A DNA stretch of 64,000 bases, from positions 761,501 through 825,500 of the forward strand of contig JASJOG010000113.1 of the NCBI GenBank assembly GCA_030142905.1. The letters are read 5' to 3'. Within the stretch, counting starts at the first letter, position 1. Each line of letters starts with the position of its first letter. The notes under the pieces are model-generated. The model saw only the letters and a program-made list of their open reading frames with translations, was not told the DNA's origin and ran no database searches. This stretch comes from Heliopora coerulea. Lineage: Eukaryota; Cnidaria; Anthozoa; Scleralcyonacea; Helioporidae. The position numbers were made by a program, and so were the translations under genes. Of the stretch, positions 36,711 to 48,500 are shown one piece after another.

Positions 36711-36749
36711 GTGCTTTATCGCGATTTAAAACACGAGGCGATAAAGCAC
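36711..36749 (+). other. Stem-loop in the LRIG 3' UTR
   Basis: GTGCTTTATCGC (36711-36722) and GCGATAAAGCAC (36738-36749) form a perfect 12-bp stem with a 15-nt loop about 70 nt after the stop codon, so it would be present in the mRNA. Confidence 0.65.
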
Positions 36750-36934
36750 GAACTGCGAGGGGTTTTTTAATGTATTATAAAATTCACCTCTTAATACGGT
36801 AATTCGTGAAGAAAGTTTGGAAATTTATGCTTTCTAAGCCGAAAAAATTGAACTTTTTCACACATAAAGTCACATGTCTTTATCACATATAAAGACAAGA
36901 CACACTTATGATTTTCCTTTGTGTTTTTTTCATG

Positions 36935-37120
36935 AATATATATATATATATATATATATACAGTCAACTCTCTCTAAAGCGGACATCCGCTGGACCAGCT
37001 AATTGTGTCCTTAGAGAGAGTCAACACGCAGGGAAATATGTACGGCCGGGACCAGCTGGTTGTGTCTGCCTTAGAGGTGTCCGTATTGAGAGTTGACTGT
37101 GTATATATATATATACACAT
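36935..37120. mobile_element. Short MITE with CAGTCAACTCTC termini inside an (AT)n tract
   Basis: About 140 bp (36961-37099) with inverted ends CAGTCAACTCTC and GAGAGTTGACTG plus internal TCTAAAGCGGACA-like blocks, embedded in (TA)n at both sides. The ends and TA-rich target resemble Tc1/mariner/pogo-type MITEs. No coding capacity. Confidence 0.65.
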
Positions 37121-38330
37121 ACATAGACCTGTGCCTCCAAATTGGCGTGGTTGATTATCGTTCGCCTCAAAAGAATCCCGAGCCCAACGACGCTAAGTTT
37201 TTCGGTTTAGTGATTTCAGGGTAGCATACCAAAACTCTGACTTTTGACAGAAAACTTGAAACTGGTGATAAATTCTTTTGAGGTTAAGATTACGATTTGC
37301 CAGTAGATTTTGGGTGTAAGTTCATCCTGAATTTGACTTCAAAATCCCTTCGATGTTTCCGTTTCCTGTTGGAAATCACACTGAAGTTTGCTATCCTGCA
37401 ATCATTTGTTTTGTTGTAGTTGGTTTGTCTCCAGACAAACTCCATACAGTTGATGTTCTCACCACCATCCTTCGTCTCCGTGGTTGCCTATCGAACCTAA
37501 ACTCTCAGCTTTCATTAAAGTGAGGTGTGAATACTTAATTAGAAACCTCGAGGCAGTGGTGTGTAAGGGTGGGGTGCGGGGAATCGAGCTCTCCTTTCTC
37601 TAACTAAACTGTACTCCCTAATATTTATAACAATTGCACGTTCGTGAAGAAAAACTATTAAAATGGCTATGTATAAAATGTATTTCATTTTTCTGGAAAA
37701 TGCCATTATAAGGCACGAATAACTTCTCTTTCGTGGTCGTGTCAGTGTCAGCTGTCTCTTATTGACTTGCCACGTTCGTCATGGGTTATAAGGACATTCA
37801 TACGTGGAGTTTTTGACACCTTGCTTTAAATTCCTCCGAAGAACACCCCCCCCCCCCCCTTCCCCCATCCTATGAATTTCTACACCACTGTGTCGATTAT
37901 TACTGCGTTCTGAAGGCCAAATAGCAGCTGGGTTGCTATGGCTGCAGGTGTAAATATTCACGGCAAAATTAAATGCAGAAATAATAAATTGTGAAAGTTG
38001 TTCGTTTTGTGTGTGGAGTGTTGGTAAACGAGGTGGCCGATGCAGTACACCGTTAACGCTCTCGCGACTAAAAGTTTCTACTTGACGAGAAAAAACGTCT
38101 GGCATTAGCCAGAGTTAAATACAAGAGCATTTGCCGTCAGTTAGGAGAGGGTTAATGTGATGCTCATAAGCAATATTAAAACTGCTTTTAACATTGACAG
38201 TTGTCCCTCTGCAATGCAGCGCGCCCACAACTGAATTTCGATGTAGTGGGCAACAAGTCAGCACGGAAAGGCGATCGTCTTGCGATGGTTTTTCTCGTAT
38301 GACGTTGGCTGTAAACACTTGGTAAAAATA
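37121..38330. other. Intergenic region between the LRIG gene and the SINE inverted pair
   Basis: No coding exon supported. Contains a C12-plus run (about 37847-37859) and a third copy of the ACTCTGGC palindromic repeat at 38097-38121. Confidence 0.45.
38097..38121. repeat. Dispersed short repeat with palindromic ACTCTGGC core, copy 3
   Basis: Reads CGTCTGGCATTAGCCAGAGT, matching the cores at 2855-2926 and 12203-12228. Confidence 0.55.
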
Positions 38331-38334
38331 ACTT

Positions 38335-38641
38335 GAATGATAGATGAACGTTCGTCGAGCCCTATCCTTAGGAAAACGATTTCTGAGGCCCAGACGGGGA
38401 TCAAACCCGCAACCTTCTGACGACGGTAAGACGGTCTGACCATTGAGCTACCGAGACTAAGATGGTGAACTAGTGTTAGGTGCACCGTACGTGCACCTTA
38501 GCTCACCACATGAGTTCTGGTAGCTCAATGGTTAGAGCGTCTCACCGGTTATCAGAAGGTTGCGGGTTCGATCCCCCGTCTGGGGCTCAGAAATCGTTTT
38601 TTCTGAGGACAGAGTTTGACGAACGTTCATCTATCATTTAA
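38335..38641. mobile_element. Two tRNA-derived SINEs head to head, forming a palindrome of about 300 bp
   Basis: The right half (about 38509-38641, plus) reads TAGCTCAATGGTTAGAGC (A box) and GGTTGCGGGTTCGATCCCCC (B box), then a shared tail ending AACGTTCATCTATCATT. The left half (about 38335-38458, minus) carries the same parts in reverse complement. The spacer includes GGTGCACCGTACGTGCACC, itself palindromic. The acceptor stem does not pair, so these are tRNA-derived SINEs, not tRNA genes. Each half differs by several substitutions. Confidence 0.8.
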
Positions 38642-39249
38642 GATATCTCCAAGTTCCCACATTTCCAAAATGTATCTCGTGAAAACAACGGTTAGTTGGA
38701 GAAAACGTCACGATTCACATTGCTGTGCATGTTGTATCTTTGTGACGGGTAGATGATATATCGTGTTCAATAAAGTTGTACATTGCGGCATGAGGAGAGG
38801 GAAAACTAACTCGTAAGAATACCCATTAATGAAGAGTACGGCTTGAAATTTTTACACCAGTAAAAGTACTTCTCTGGAAGCAGTACTTTTGACAATATGT
38901 TCATCAAGAGCATAAAAATTTGATAAAAACAGGCACAGTAATTTGAACGGTGTTTCAAGCATGTTCATCAACAATGAAAAAATACGAATATCGAGGAAAA
39001 ATACGGCCAAGGGTGGGTGGGTTGGTTGGGTAGCTAACCAACCCGATAGCAAGCAATATCAGTGACAGTGTTTATACACATGAAAATCACTTTAATCGAC
39101 GAAAGTTTTGAGTTGCAACTGTAAAACTACGAATTACGCGGAGTCGTCGACTGTAGACGACACACACACCTGCAAAACTAATGTGAACAGCTATTTGTGA
39201 ATCAGCCCGAAGCCACCAAATGACAAGAGCTACCAACAGTCGTACGTAA

Positions 39250-39393
39250 AGCCTGGTTTCCATAAGATAATCGCTGCGACCGCTGTGATCGCGACGAACG
39301 CTGAGTTCACGATTTCCAATGATCGCTGCGACCGCTGAGTTAATTTTCTTTGAGCGATCACAGCGATCGTAGCGATTATATAAAAACCAGGCT
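39250..39393. mobile_element. Harbinger-like MITE, 144 bp with TAA target duplication
   Basis: Ends AGCCTGGTTT and AAACCAGGCT are flanked by TAA on both sides (39247-39249 and 39394-39396). Internal blocks ATCGCTGCGACCGCTGTGATC and GCGATCACAGCGATCGTAGC extend the inverted repeat. A 3-bp TAA duplication fits PIF/Harbinger transposons. It lies about 120 bp upstream of the receptor start codon at 39517. Confidence 0.75.
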
Positions 39394-39516
39394 TAACGCA
39401 TCATCTCCGCAATAACATTAATTCTCAATCTTCGAAGAAATATGCGTGCTACTATGACGTAGCCTAATCACGTTGTTAAGGTTCAGGCGCAAACATGTAA
39501 CGTATTCTGTAGAACG

Positions 39517-42500
39517 ATGCATTCGAAGCATCTGGCAAAAGAATATCTATTCAGGCTTAAATGTGTTCTTGTTCTAAGTTATCTAAACCTGGTGTTTTCT
39601 TACGAAGTCGACACTTTCTGCGAAACTCACCATTTGTGCGACAAAAGAGGAGCATGCGCGACACAAAGAGACGAAGATGATCGCTCTAACTTGCCTTTTA
39701 AATGTTTTTGTGTCCCAGGATATTACGGACGCTGGTGCCAGTTCTTAGGTAAGTCGAAAGGGTAGATTGTTCGACAGAGAACTAACATCCTTCCTTTATA
39801 TTGCTCCCATCGCTTTGAGTAAAATCATGAATTTTGATTGGCTGACTGGCGTAACCTTCAATGTTTGTAATTAAGAACACTGTGTTGTCCACGAACGATA
39901 TATTCCGATAGAATGGCAATTGGTTTCGGTAATAAGATGGAGCTAATTTGAGAAAAGCTGACTTGGTTTCCGTATGTTTACAGTACATTTTCCATGAACT
40001 CACCGAATTTAAACTCAGAAGTGTGTTGTATGTAATAACTTCTACTAATTCTACAGAGTTATAGTATAGACCGTCTCACCAGTGAACGATGGTCCCTGTG
40101 TAAATATTATCACTACCGCGGTCGTTGACGATTAATCAACGTCAACATCATTACTTCACCATCACTATCATCACCATCATAATTATCATAATCAGCATCA
40201 TCACCCATCATCGTTATCATCATGCTCACAATTATCATAATCGTGGTTATTATTAATATTTTCATTATGATTATCAATTATTGTTCCTGTTTTTGTTGTT
40301 GCTAGCAGACGGAAATAGAAACAGTTCCAAGCAAGGAAAAGGTATCTGAAGTTTTTTTCATATATTAGTTTGCAAGTCATCATTTCTTTGCTAATTTGTC
40401 TGAGAGCTTGTCTACAGATTACAGAATAAAATTCAGACAATAATTACGGTCATATCGCAATATCCATGAAATTAATTATATATTTAAATTTTGTCAGAAG
40501 ATGCTCCTGGAGTTCCAACAATCCTGACTGTTAGGGCCAGAAATTACGAGAAAACTGTAAAAGTTTCTTGGAAGACACCAAATGGCACAACAGCTACTGA
40601 GATTCTATACTTCACGATAAGCTACAAACGGTTCAATTTGTATGGTGACAAAAGTTGGGTATTCATAGAAGAAGTAGCAAAGAAAGGTAGAGAAATCTAC
40701 AGTACGGTTCTTAGTAACTTGGAGTGGGGCGAAACCTACAAAGTCCATGTGTATGCTGGGAATAGGTATGGTGTAGGTGAACCAGCAACCAGAGTTATCA
40801 GAATACCACGAGGTGAGATTTGTTTAAATTATTTCAGAGTCACTATGTAATAAGGTGCATGATTGGTTTAGATTACGAAATAAGACACCAAGGAAAAAGC
40901 ACCATTAGATGCTAAAAAGCAAGCAAAACGCAAGGTTGGAAATGCCTTCTCCAACTATTTAAGAAGTGGTGACAAATATTTTATGGTGACGAAAATGAGG
41001 GAAAAAAGTCTGCTTCTTGATCCTCGTCCCTAGGCTGTTCGAGGGGTTCCCGGCGAGGTGGAGAAACCCTCCGACAAAGACTGGAGATAACGTGCAAAAA
41101 TTTCCCAAAACGGAATTTTCCAATTTCGTACATGGAACAACTTGCAACCTGTGAAAGACTTTACTCCCTCAAGCTCTGGCGATAAATATGTTTATAAATT
41201 GTCAATGAACGGGTCTATCTCGACAATCCTTAGCAACCTAATGACTAAACGTCCCAGGAATTAACGACCCGATAAATGTCCTTACAAAGTTGTGCACCAT
41301 TTCCTCAGGGTCTTCCACTTATTTTAATAGCCTTGACTTCCTGAAAGAGGATGACTTGCCAATCTTCCATTTGGCAATACGGTTGCCTTAATGTTTATAC
41401 CGTTGAACTGAAATATCGTAGGCGTCCATAATTCATCGCGAGCTCTGAATTAAACGCTTACAAATAGTTTTCAATTTTCCTACGAGCTCCTGTTTCCTCG
41501 AGGTCTCATAATTTTATGACCACCAAGAAATGCATCTTCCACGAAGTGTAGTGAAATGGCCGAACGTCTCTGTAGACGACTTCAGTACTTCATGATATAG
41601 AAGTCAAAGTATCCTTTACAAACCAATCGATCCACCCACTGCAAATCAATGGAGAATTGTTACACAACGGTCCCACTGCTGTCTCCTGTTACTGAGTAAA
41701 ATTACATCTTTTTGAACACTGTTTGTTTCTTTTTACTTTAGTTTCTATGCCAAGATTACAGCAAATCAGCCAAAACAAAGTTGGCTTCGATTCAGTTCAC
41801 GTTGGAGATCACGTGGTACTGAGATGCCAGGCTCGTGGTAACCCGCCGCCGAGGTACGCTTGGCTGTTTAATGACCGAAACATCATCTCCGAAACCAACA
41901 GCAGAGTTTACATGAACAAAGTTGACGGCCAGTTAACTGTCATTAATTCAACCCTGGAAGACAAAGGGTTTTATCGATGTCTGGCAACTAATTTTCTTGG
42001 AACAGTAAGAAGTCCAAAAATAGAAGTGAAGATATCAGGTACATGTTAACGCGTGTTCCATGAATGAAACATTTCTAAGAAAGGAGGGAAATTAATCAAT
42101 TCACTTTCCAAGAACAAAGAAGCGAAAATGTAAACGACTTACAATCCTCCTGAACAACTGATACAACACATGATGCTTCAATTATGTTGAAAAGGTGTTT
42201 AAATTTCAAGGAAGATTTCTTGAAAATTTGATTCATTCAATTCTTCTTGCCGCATGTTAGTTCAAGGTAACTTCAAGAGGACTAATAACATGGAAAATGG
42301 TACAACAATTGTCTTAAATGTTGACCTTGGAAGACCTTTTGAACTTCAATGTCCACCACGACACAAAGCGTATCCTGAAAAAATCCGTTGGGGTAACAAA
42401 AGAAACACGTCCTCTCCATACATCGAATTTCCTGTCTCGAGACGAGTGTGGACGAAAACCAATGGGAATCTATACTTCGCTTACGTCATACAGCAGGATG

Positions 42501-45500
42501 TCGAGTTTATATCAGGCATTGGTGGAGTTCGCTGCACGATCGACAGTACTACGGCAAGCGGCAGTAGAAGAACCGTATCTAACTTGTTCGTACTCAGAAA
42601 ACGAGGTATAAGAAAGTTAACAATATATTATTTACATATACAAGGAAGTTCATCAACTTATAGCAATTTTTGACATTCTAATTGGATAAAGGGTCAAATT
42701 TATTTCTTCCTCGATGTGTTTCGTTATTCCAGGTACCTACAATGAGAGCAGTCCACTGGCTTTTGTTACCAAACCAAAAGATGTAAAAGTGATTCTCAAA
42801 GAAACAGCGAGTTTCTACTGCGCATCAAAATCAAACAGGTTAATAGACGGAAGAATGTTACCAAATCTTTAAAGAGAGTAATATTGCGAGGCTCTCAAAA
42901 ATCGTATATAATACGTATGTTATTTTAGTATCTATTTAACAATAACGTATCAAATTCTATATGAAATACATATATATATATATATATATATATGATTAAA
43001 TATATATATATATAATATTTAATATATATATAATGATTAAATAAATTGCGTATCTATCTATATTTAAACCTAAAGATTTTTATTAACGTAAAGTTGTTTA
43101 TTATGGACGTCGTTTATATTAGCCATTTCGGAAAGCATGAAAAGACTAAACATTGGTTAACCACTGCGAGTTATGCCTGATGGACTGGTCACTGGGATAT
43201 TAAGAAGCCCTCAGCCAATTACAGCTCGAACTGGTTAACCAGTACCCAGTCTCTCTGGGATATCTAGCGAGGTCAGTTAATCCAGATGTCTACCTGGTAC
43301 ACGGGAGAGATTTTTACTTCTAATTTGCGAAGTTTTTCCTCAGAGACAAACTGAACTAGCTATATGTCACTTGAAGTTGTAAACAACATCAACAACTCTT
43401 TTCTTTCTATATCTCAACAGTATATCTTACGTCAAGTAACCCCTTTCCCTCTTCCCCCAGGCCCTGTCCAAGCCTTGAAAAGCATGCCAAGGGTGATTAG
43501 TGGATTCCCCTGCTACATATGAAAACACTTTATGACGTCAAACTCATGTTTTCTTCTCCCAGGTCGACCGTAATAAGATGGATAAAAGGTAGACATCATG
43601 GCCTGTATTTGAAAACTGGCGCGAAACACAACATCGCAGATTTTGGACGAAAGTTAGAAATTCATTACGTCACGTGTGATGACGTAGGGGCTTATTCCTG
43701 TGTGACTTATGTACATGGTAATGGAGAGAAAGTACCATACGAAGGCAACATCCTGCCAAAATCTCTCTCAAGCGAATACAGAAGAGATATAAAAATTGCA
43801 AGTGCACATCTCGTGATACAAGGTAAGTTGAATGTAATGGATCAGCATTCGGAGGTATTATTACCACATTAGGCCCTCATAATAACCACATCCCCCAGCT
43901 TCGATCTCGCGTATCAGTGGATAAAATATCCTACTACGATATGGAATATGACAGGTTAAAGTGAAATATTTACTTACTTGGTCTGGTTCACTTTGTCAAG
44001 AAGCATTTCAGTTTACCAGCGGTTTAAAATGAAAGAATGTGATGAGTTTTGATTAGACCCAGAGAAGATAATTTCTTGCTCACCACTGACCTACAATCGA
44101 AAAAGAAGCATGACAATTACACACTTGCACGGTACTCCAAGACTTTGCCGGTCTACATAATTTGAAAAATAGAAAAGGATAACCAGGAAATCTTCTAATT
44201 AATGTACTAAATATGTTTCATACTGTTTGTTAAATGACATTTAAAACGAGTTTCTTTTATGGTCTCCTAAATTTCGGCATTATAATGATTAAAGGTTTTC
44301 AACTGTAACCTTTTCTTTATGTCACGTGAAATTATACTAGGTACCAGGCCTCAAGTGGTGAGTCTAGTAAATCAAACTGTTTACGAAGGATCATGGATAA
44401 AGTGGACGTGCGAGACGCGAGGTTCCCCACAACCGCAAGTGAAATGGTACTACAATGGTAACATGGTGGATGAAATGTGAGTTTGTTTCGTAGAAATTGT
44501 GAAGTAAAGAGAGAATTAAGCACGTAACGTAAAAGAAAACTTGATAAAAGTTCCAAGTTAGTAAAAGATAAAGCAAATTCCGAAAAATAACTTCTTGTAA
44601 ACCCACGATTTTAGTGGCATATCGGTGAAAATAAGCTATAGCTGTATGGAAAACCTTAAACACGTTATACGTGGACACAACAACCGCATTCTTCGAAATA
44701 GACACCGTGCAAGCACCAATAAGAATAATACGAACACTGACATAGACAGACCAAATTCTGACACAAACGCAAACGACAAAGTTAGTAACGCAAGCTCCAA
44801 CAACAACACAAACACACGTGAGAATGGTATCAACAGCATCAGCGACAATTCATGCAACTTCAGACACAAAAACGAATGCCCAACCTTGGGAAACTGCCAG
44901 GCAAAAAGCGTCGTCCACAAAGCCGAAGTAAAGACCCTCCATAATGGATCAACGAAAAGGTACATCAGCATGACAACAAACGACTTCAAGCATCGTTACC
45001 GCAACCACCTGAAGTCCTTCCGAAACATACAGTGCGCCAACGAAACAGAACTTTCCAAGTACATTTGGCGACGGAAGATTGAAAATCGGGAATACCAAAT
45101 AAAATGGTCAATCGTTAAGCACGCAAGCTCATACAAATATGGCTCGAGAAGATGCAATCTTTGCCTTGAAGAAAAAGTGTTTATCCTGAAATCAAACAAG
45201 AAAAACTTGCTGAACAAAAGATCTGAACTATTCTCTTCATGCAGACATATATCTTATAATTCGCTGGTCAGCTGATTGCGGGCACTACAGCATCACAGTT
45301 AATTTTAGACAATTTGACCCATTATGTAAATGAATAGTAGAAGCGAACTGTCAGTTGCCTGATGATCGTGTTGTAGACACGTGAAACTCCGAGTAGCAAA
45401 CGCTCTTCTAACTTTATTAAAGTTATATAATTAGATATATATCTATATATCTATGTATCTATATTTTATAACCTCAGTTTAGGTTTGACAATAGGTTTGA

Positions 45501-48500
45501 AATATATTCAAAATATTACCTTTATTCATCATTTCGTTTTCATATACATCTCAGATCTCCGGTTTACATGATATTTTTCGGAATTTGCTTTATTTTTCAC
45601 TTTTTGAAATTATCGGCTGATAATGGCGTTTAAAGTTAGAAGTAGCAAAAAGCAAAAACCCAGAACATATAACTGAAGGGGTGAAAACAAAACTAAATAG
45701 CAAATTTTAAATGTGGAGACAACAAATTGAGTTAAATGAAATTAAAAACTTATAAAGGAAACTGGTGATTGAATTAAAAACAATTTTACGCCTATTTTTG
45801 TGATATCTTTCTGTGATTTATCAATTTGTTCTAGGAATAATCTACGAGTTTATGGAAACACCTTAAACATTGAGAATATCAGTAAGTCATTCTCAGGTGT
45901 ATATCAATGTACAGGAAAAAACCAGAACGGCGAGTCCACATCGGCAGCATATTTGGACGTGAAAGGTGAGTAGTTTCAGAATCATCCTCACAGATATATA
46001 TGAACAGGAACTTTTTATGATAATATGACACCGCCGAAGTCAACTGAAAAGTTTCTGTTCATGAATATCTCTGAGGACGATTCTGAAATAGAATTGAAAC
46101 ACGGCACATCCTCTCATGGATAAGTGTTAAGTTGTTGCGGGAATATTTCATGGACATAAGTTGGACAAAACTCGCCTCCAAACCCTGTGGACTCGATAGC
46201 TCAACAGGTAGAGCGGCGGACCGGTATTCCGAAGGTGCGAGTTTAAATCTCGCTCGTGTCAACATTTCTCAGTTTACTTCGGCAGTGTCAGATTATCATG
46301 AAAAGATGAGTAAAGTGAGAGAAAATCCTTACTTTAAACACAATCACTTGAAGATAAACATGAGAGTCTTGTTACAAAATAAGAACTAACTGATACCTAC
46401 AGTTGTCAAATAGAGACAACGAAGCATCAGTTTACAAATTTAATTCAACATTTGATGCAATTTAATTCATTAGTTTAGTTTGGAATGACAAGAATACGAA
46501 ACGCAGAGGATTAAACGCGACCTCCAGTACAAAAGTTGAAGTCGCTTGCGTATAATTGTGTACAACTGTTCAAGAATTAGGAGTTTGAATTTTAATAGAG
46601 AAACACTTCTCACTTGCATGAATTATCACTTTTTGTTCTCGTTTCTGTCAAGAAATTCCCGGAATGGAGGGCTTCTCAAAAACCGAAGCAACAACTACTG
46701 TAAAAGCATCGATGGGAACACCCGTCACTCTATTCTGCCAAGACTCGCCTGGCCCATCCAACAGGCGACAAACTTCGTGGTTTCGGGAAAATTCAATTGA
46801 GATCAGGAGCGACCATGATTTCGGACTACAGACTGACGGAAGTTTAGTGATCAACGAAGTTGTCCCAGAAAATGCCCACAAATACAAATGTGAAACAAAT
46901 GAAGAAAATTTTCGAACACGAAGATTTATGGTGGTTAAAATAATGGATATTGGTATGTAAACGTTCTCCAAACGTTCAACCCACGAAAACTCAATCTACA
47001 ATTTGTGGATTTCTGGCTTCAATAATATAGCTCCCATGACAACCCAGTTTCAAGTTCATCAATAGATAATGAGGGAAATATGAAGAAAATTAGTACTGAG
47101 ACATTGGTTTAGATATGACTTTAATTGCATAAAATTTCGACAATTTTCAAATTGATTTTCTTCAATGACTATTCACTCGAAACAAGTGTTTGATGCGATG
47201 TTCTGGTGACAAAACATTTCGAAGTTGATTTAGAACCTACCAATCACCTCTGTTTTTTCAACGAACTTCTCGGTTTTACCTTAATCAGATTAAACACTTT
47301 CCTCGTGCTTAACGCCTTAGCATCTGACGTTAAGACATTCTTCTTAAAGATATTCGTGTCGATAGTGGTGGTAGAAATTACCACTGGTTCAAGGGTTAGT
47401 GCACTAAAAAGCGAAAGAACTGGGTTGTTAGTGGCACAGTAGTAGCACACGTGACCCTGACTCTCACCACTGTGACTTGGGTTCGATTTCGGCTCCGTGC
47501 AGTTATCTGATTAAAGTTACTTTGGTCACATGTGAGAAGAGTGTTGTCCAGTTTGTCTCTACCAAGCATCGCAGGTTTTCTCCGGGTACTCCGGTTTCTT
47601 CCTGAAGTAACACATGACCCTTGAGGGGTGACCCTTACTGGACCTCTAGGGAGAACAACTTAGCTAGCTGATAGAGTTATCCAGTATAAATAAAGACACT
47701 TTACGTTTCACCTGAAGGACACGAACAAACCTAACGGTTTGAACGGAATATTTTAAGCCTAAAATAATAGTTCTACATAAATTTCAAACCTAGGCCTGCA
47801 ATGTTCTGCAATGCCTTTAAAGTTTGATCTGAGCCTACGAGCAAGCTGTCGGTCACCATGGTGACGTGGCAGGATAAAATATTGAACAATTAGTATGTAA
47901 GATTTTTATATTATATTTTAGTTACAGGGGCTTGGTCGTCATGGTCCGAGTGGAGTCCGTGCAAGAAAACTCCAAGTGGGTGCATGACGCACCCACGCAG
48001 CCGTCATCGAGAATGCAACAACCCCGCTCCACAGAATGACGGGAAATACTGCGAGGGGTCTCACGTGGACTATGAACGTTGCCCATTCCCACTGTGTCCT
48101 TCAGCGAGTGTGTGGAGACCCTGGACGTCTTGGTCAGCGTGCTTGCCTGTCTGCGGTCAACACAGACAACGTATACGTCATAGAAAGTGCAGACTGCTGA
48201 AGTCATCATCAAGTGAATGTCATGGGAAGAAAACGGAGGCTGCTACCTGCGCAGTTCGTGAATGTCCTGGTAAGAAATTTGGTTGGCGAGTGAAGTATTG
48301 GGATAGGACTTTAAATTTCAAAATAAAAGATGTAAACTAAAGGAGGGTGGGAAGAAAAGAAAGAAAGGAAGAAGTGAAGGAAGGAGGGAGAGAGGGAGGG
48401 AAATAAGTAAATAAATAAGTAAATAAATAAGTAACTAAGTAAGTAAGGAGGGAGGGAGGGAGAGAGAGAGGGAGGGAGGGAGAGAGAGAGGGAAATAAGT

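Noticed and set aside
38509..38585. A functional tRNA gene
   Set aside because: A and B boxes are good but the acceptor stem does not pair, and a matching inverted copy with shared non-tRNA tail shows it is a SINE.
44625..45275. Long frame as an extra exon of the receptor
   Set aside because: Content matches Penelope-like GIY-YIG blocks, and exons 8 and 9 join in phase without it.
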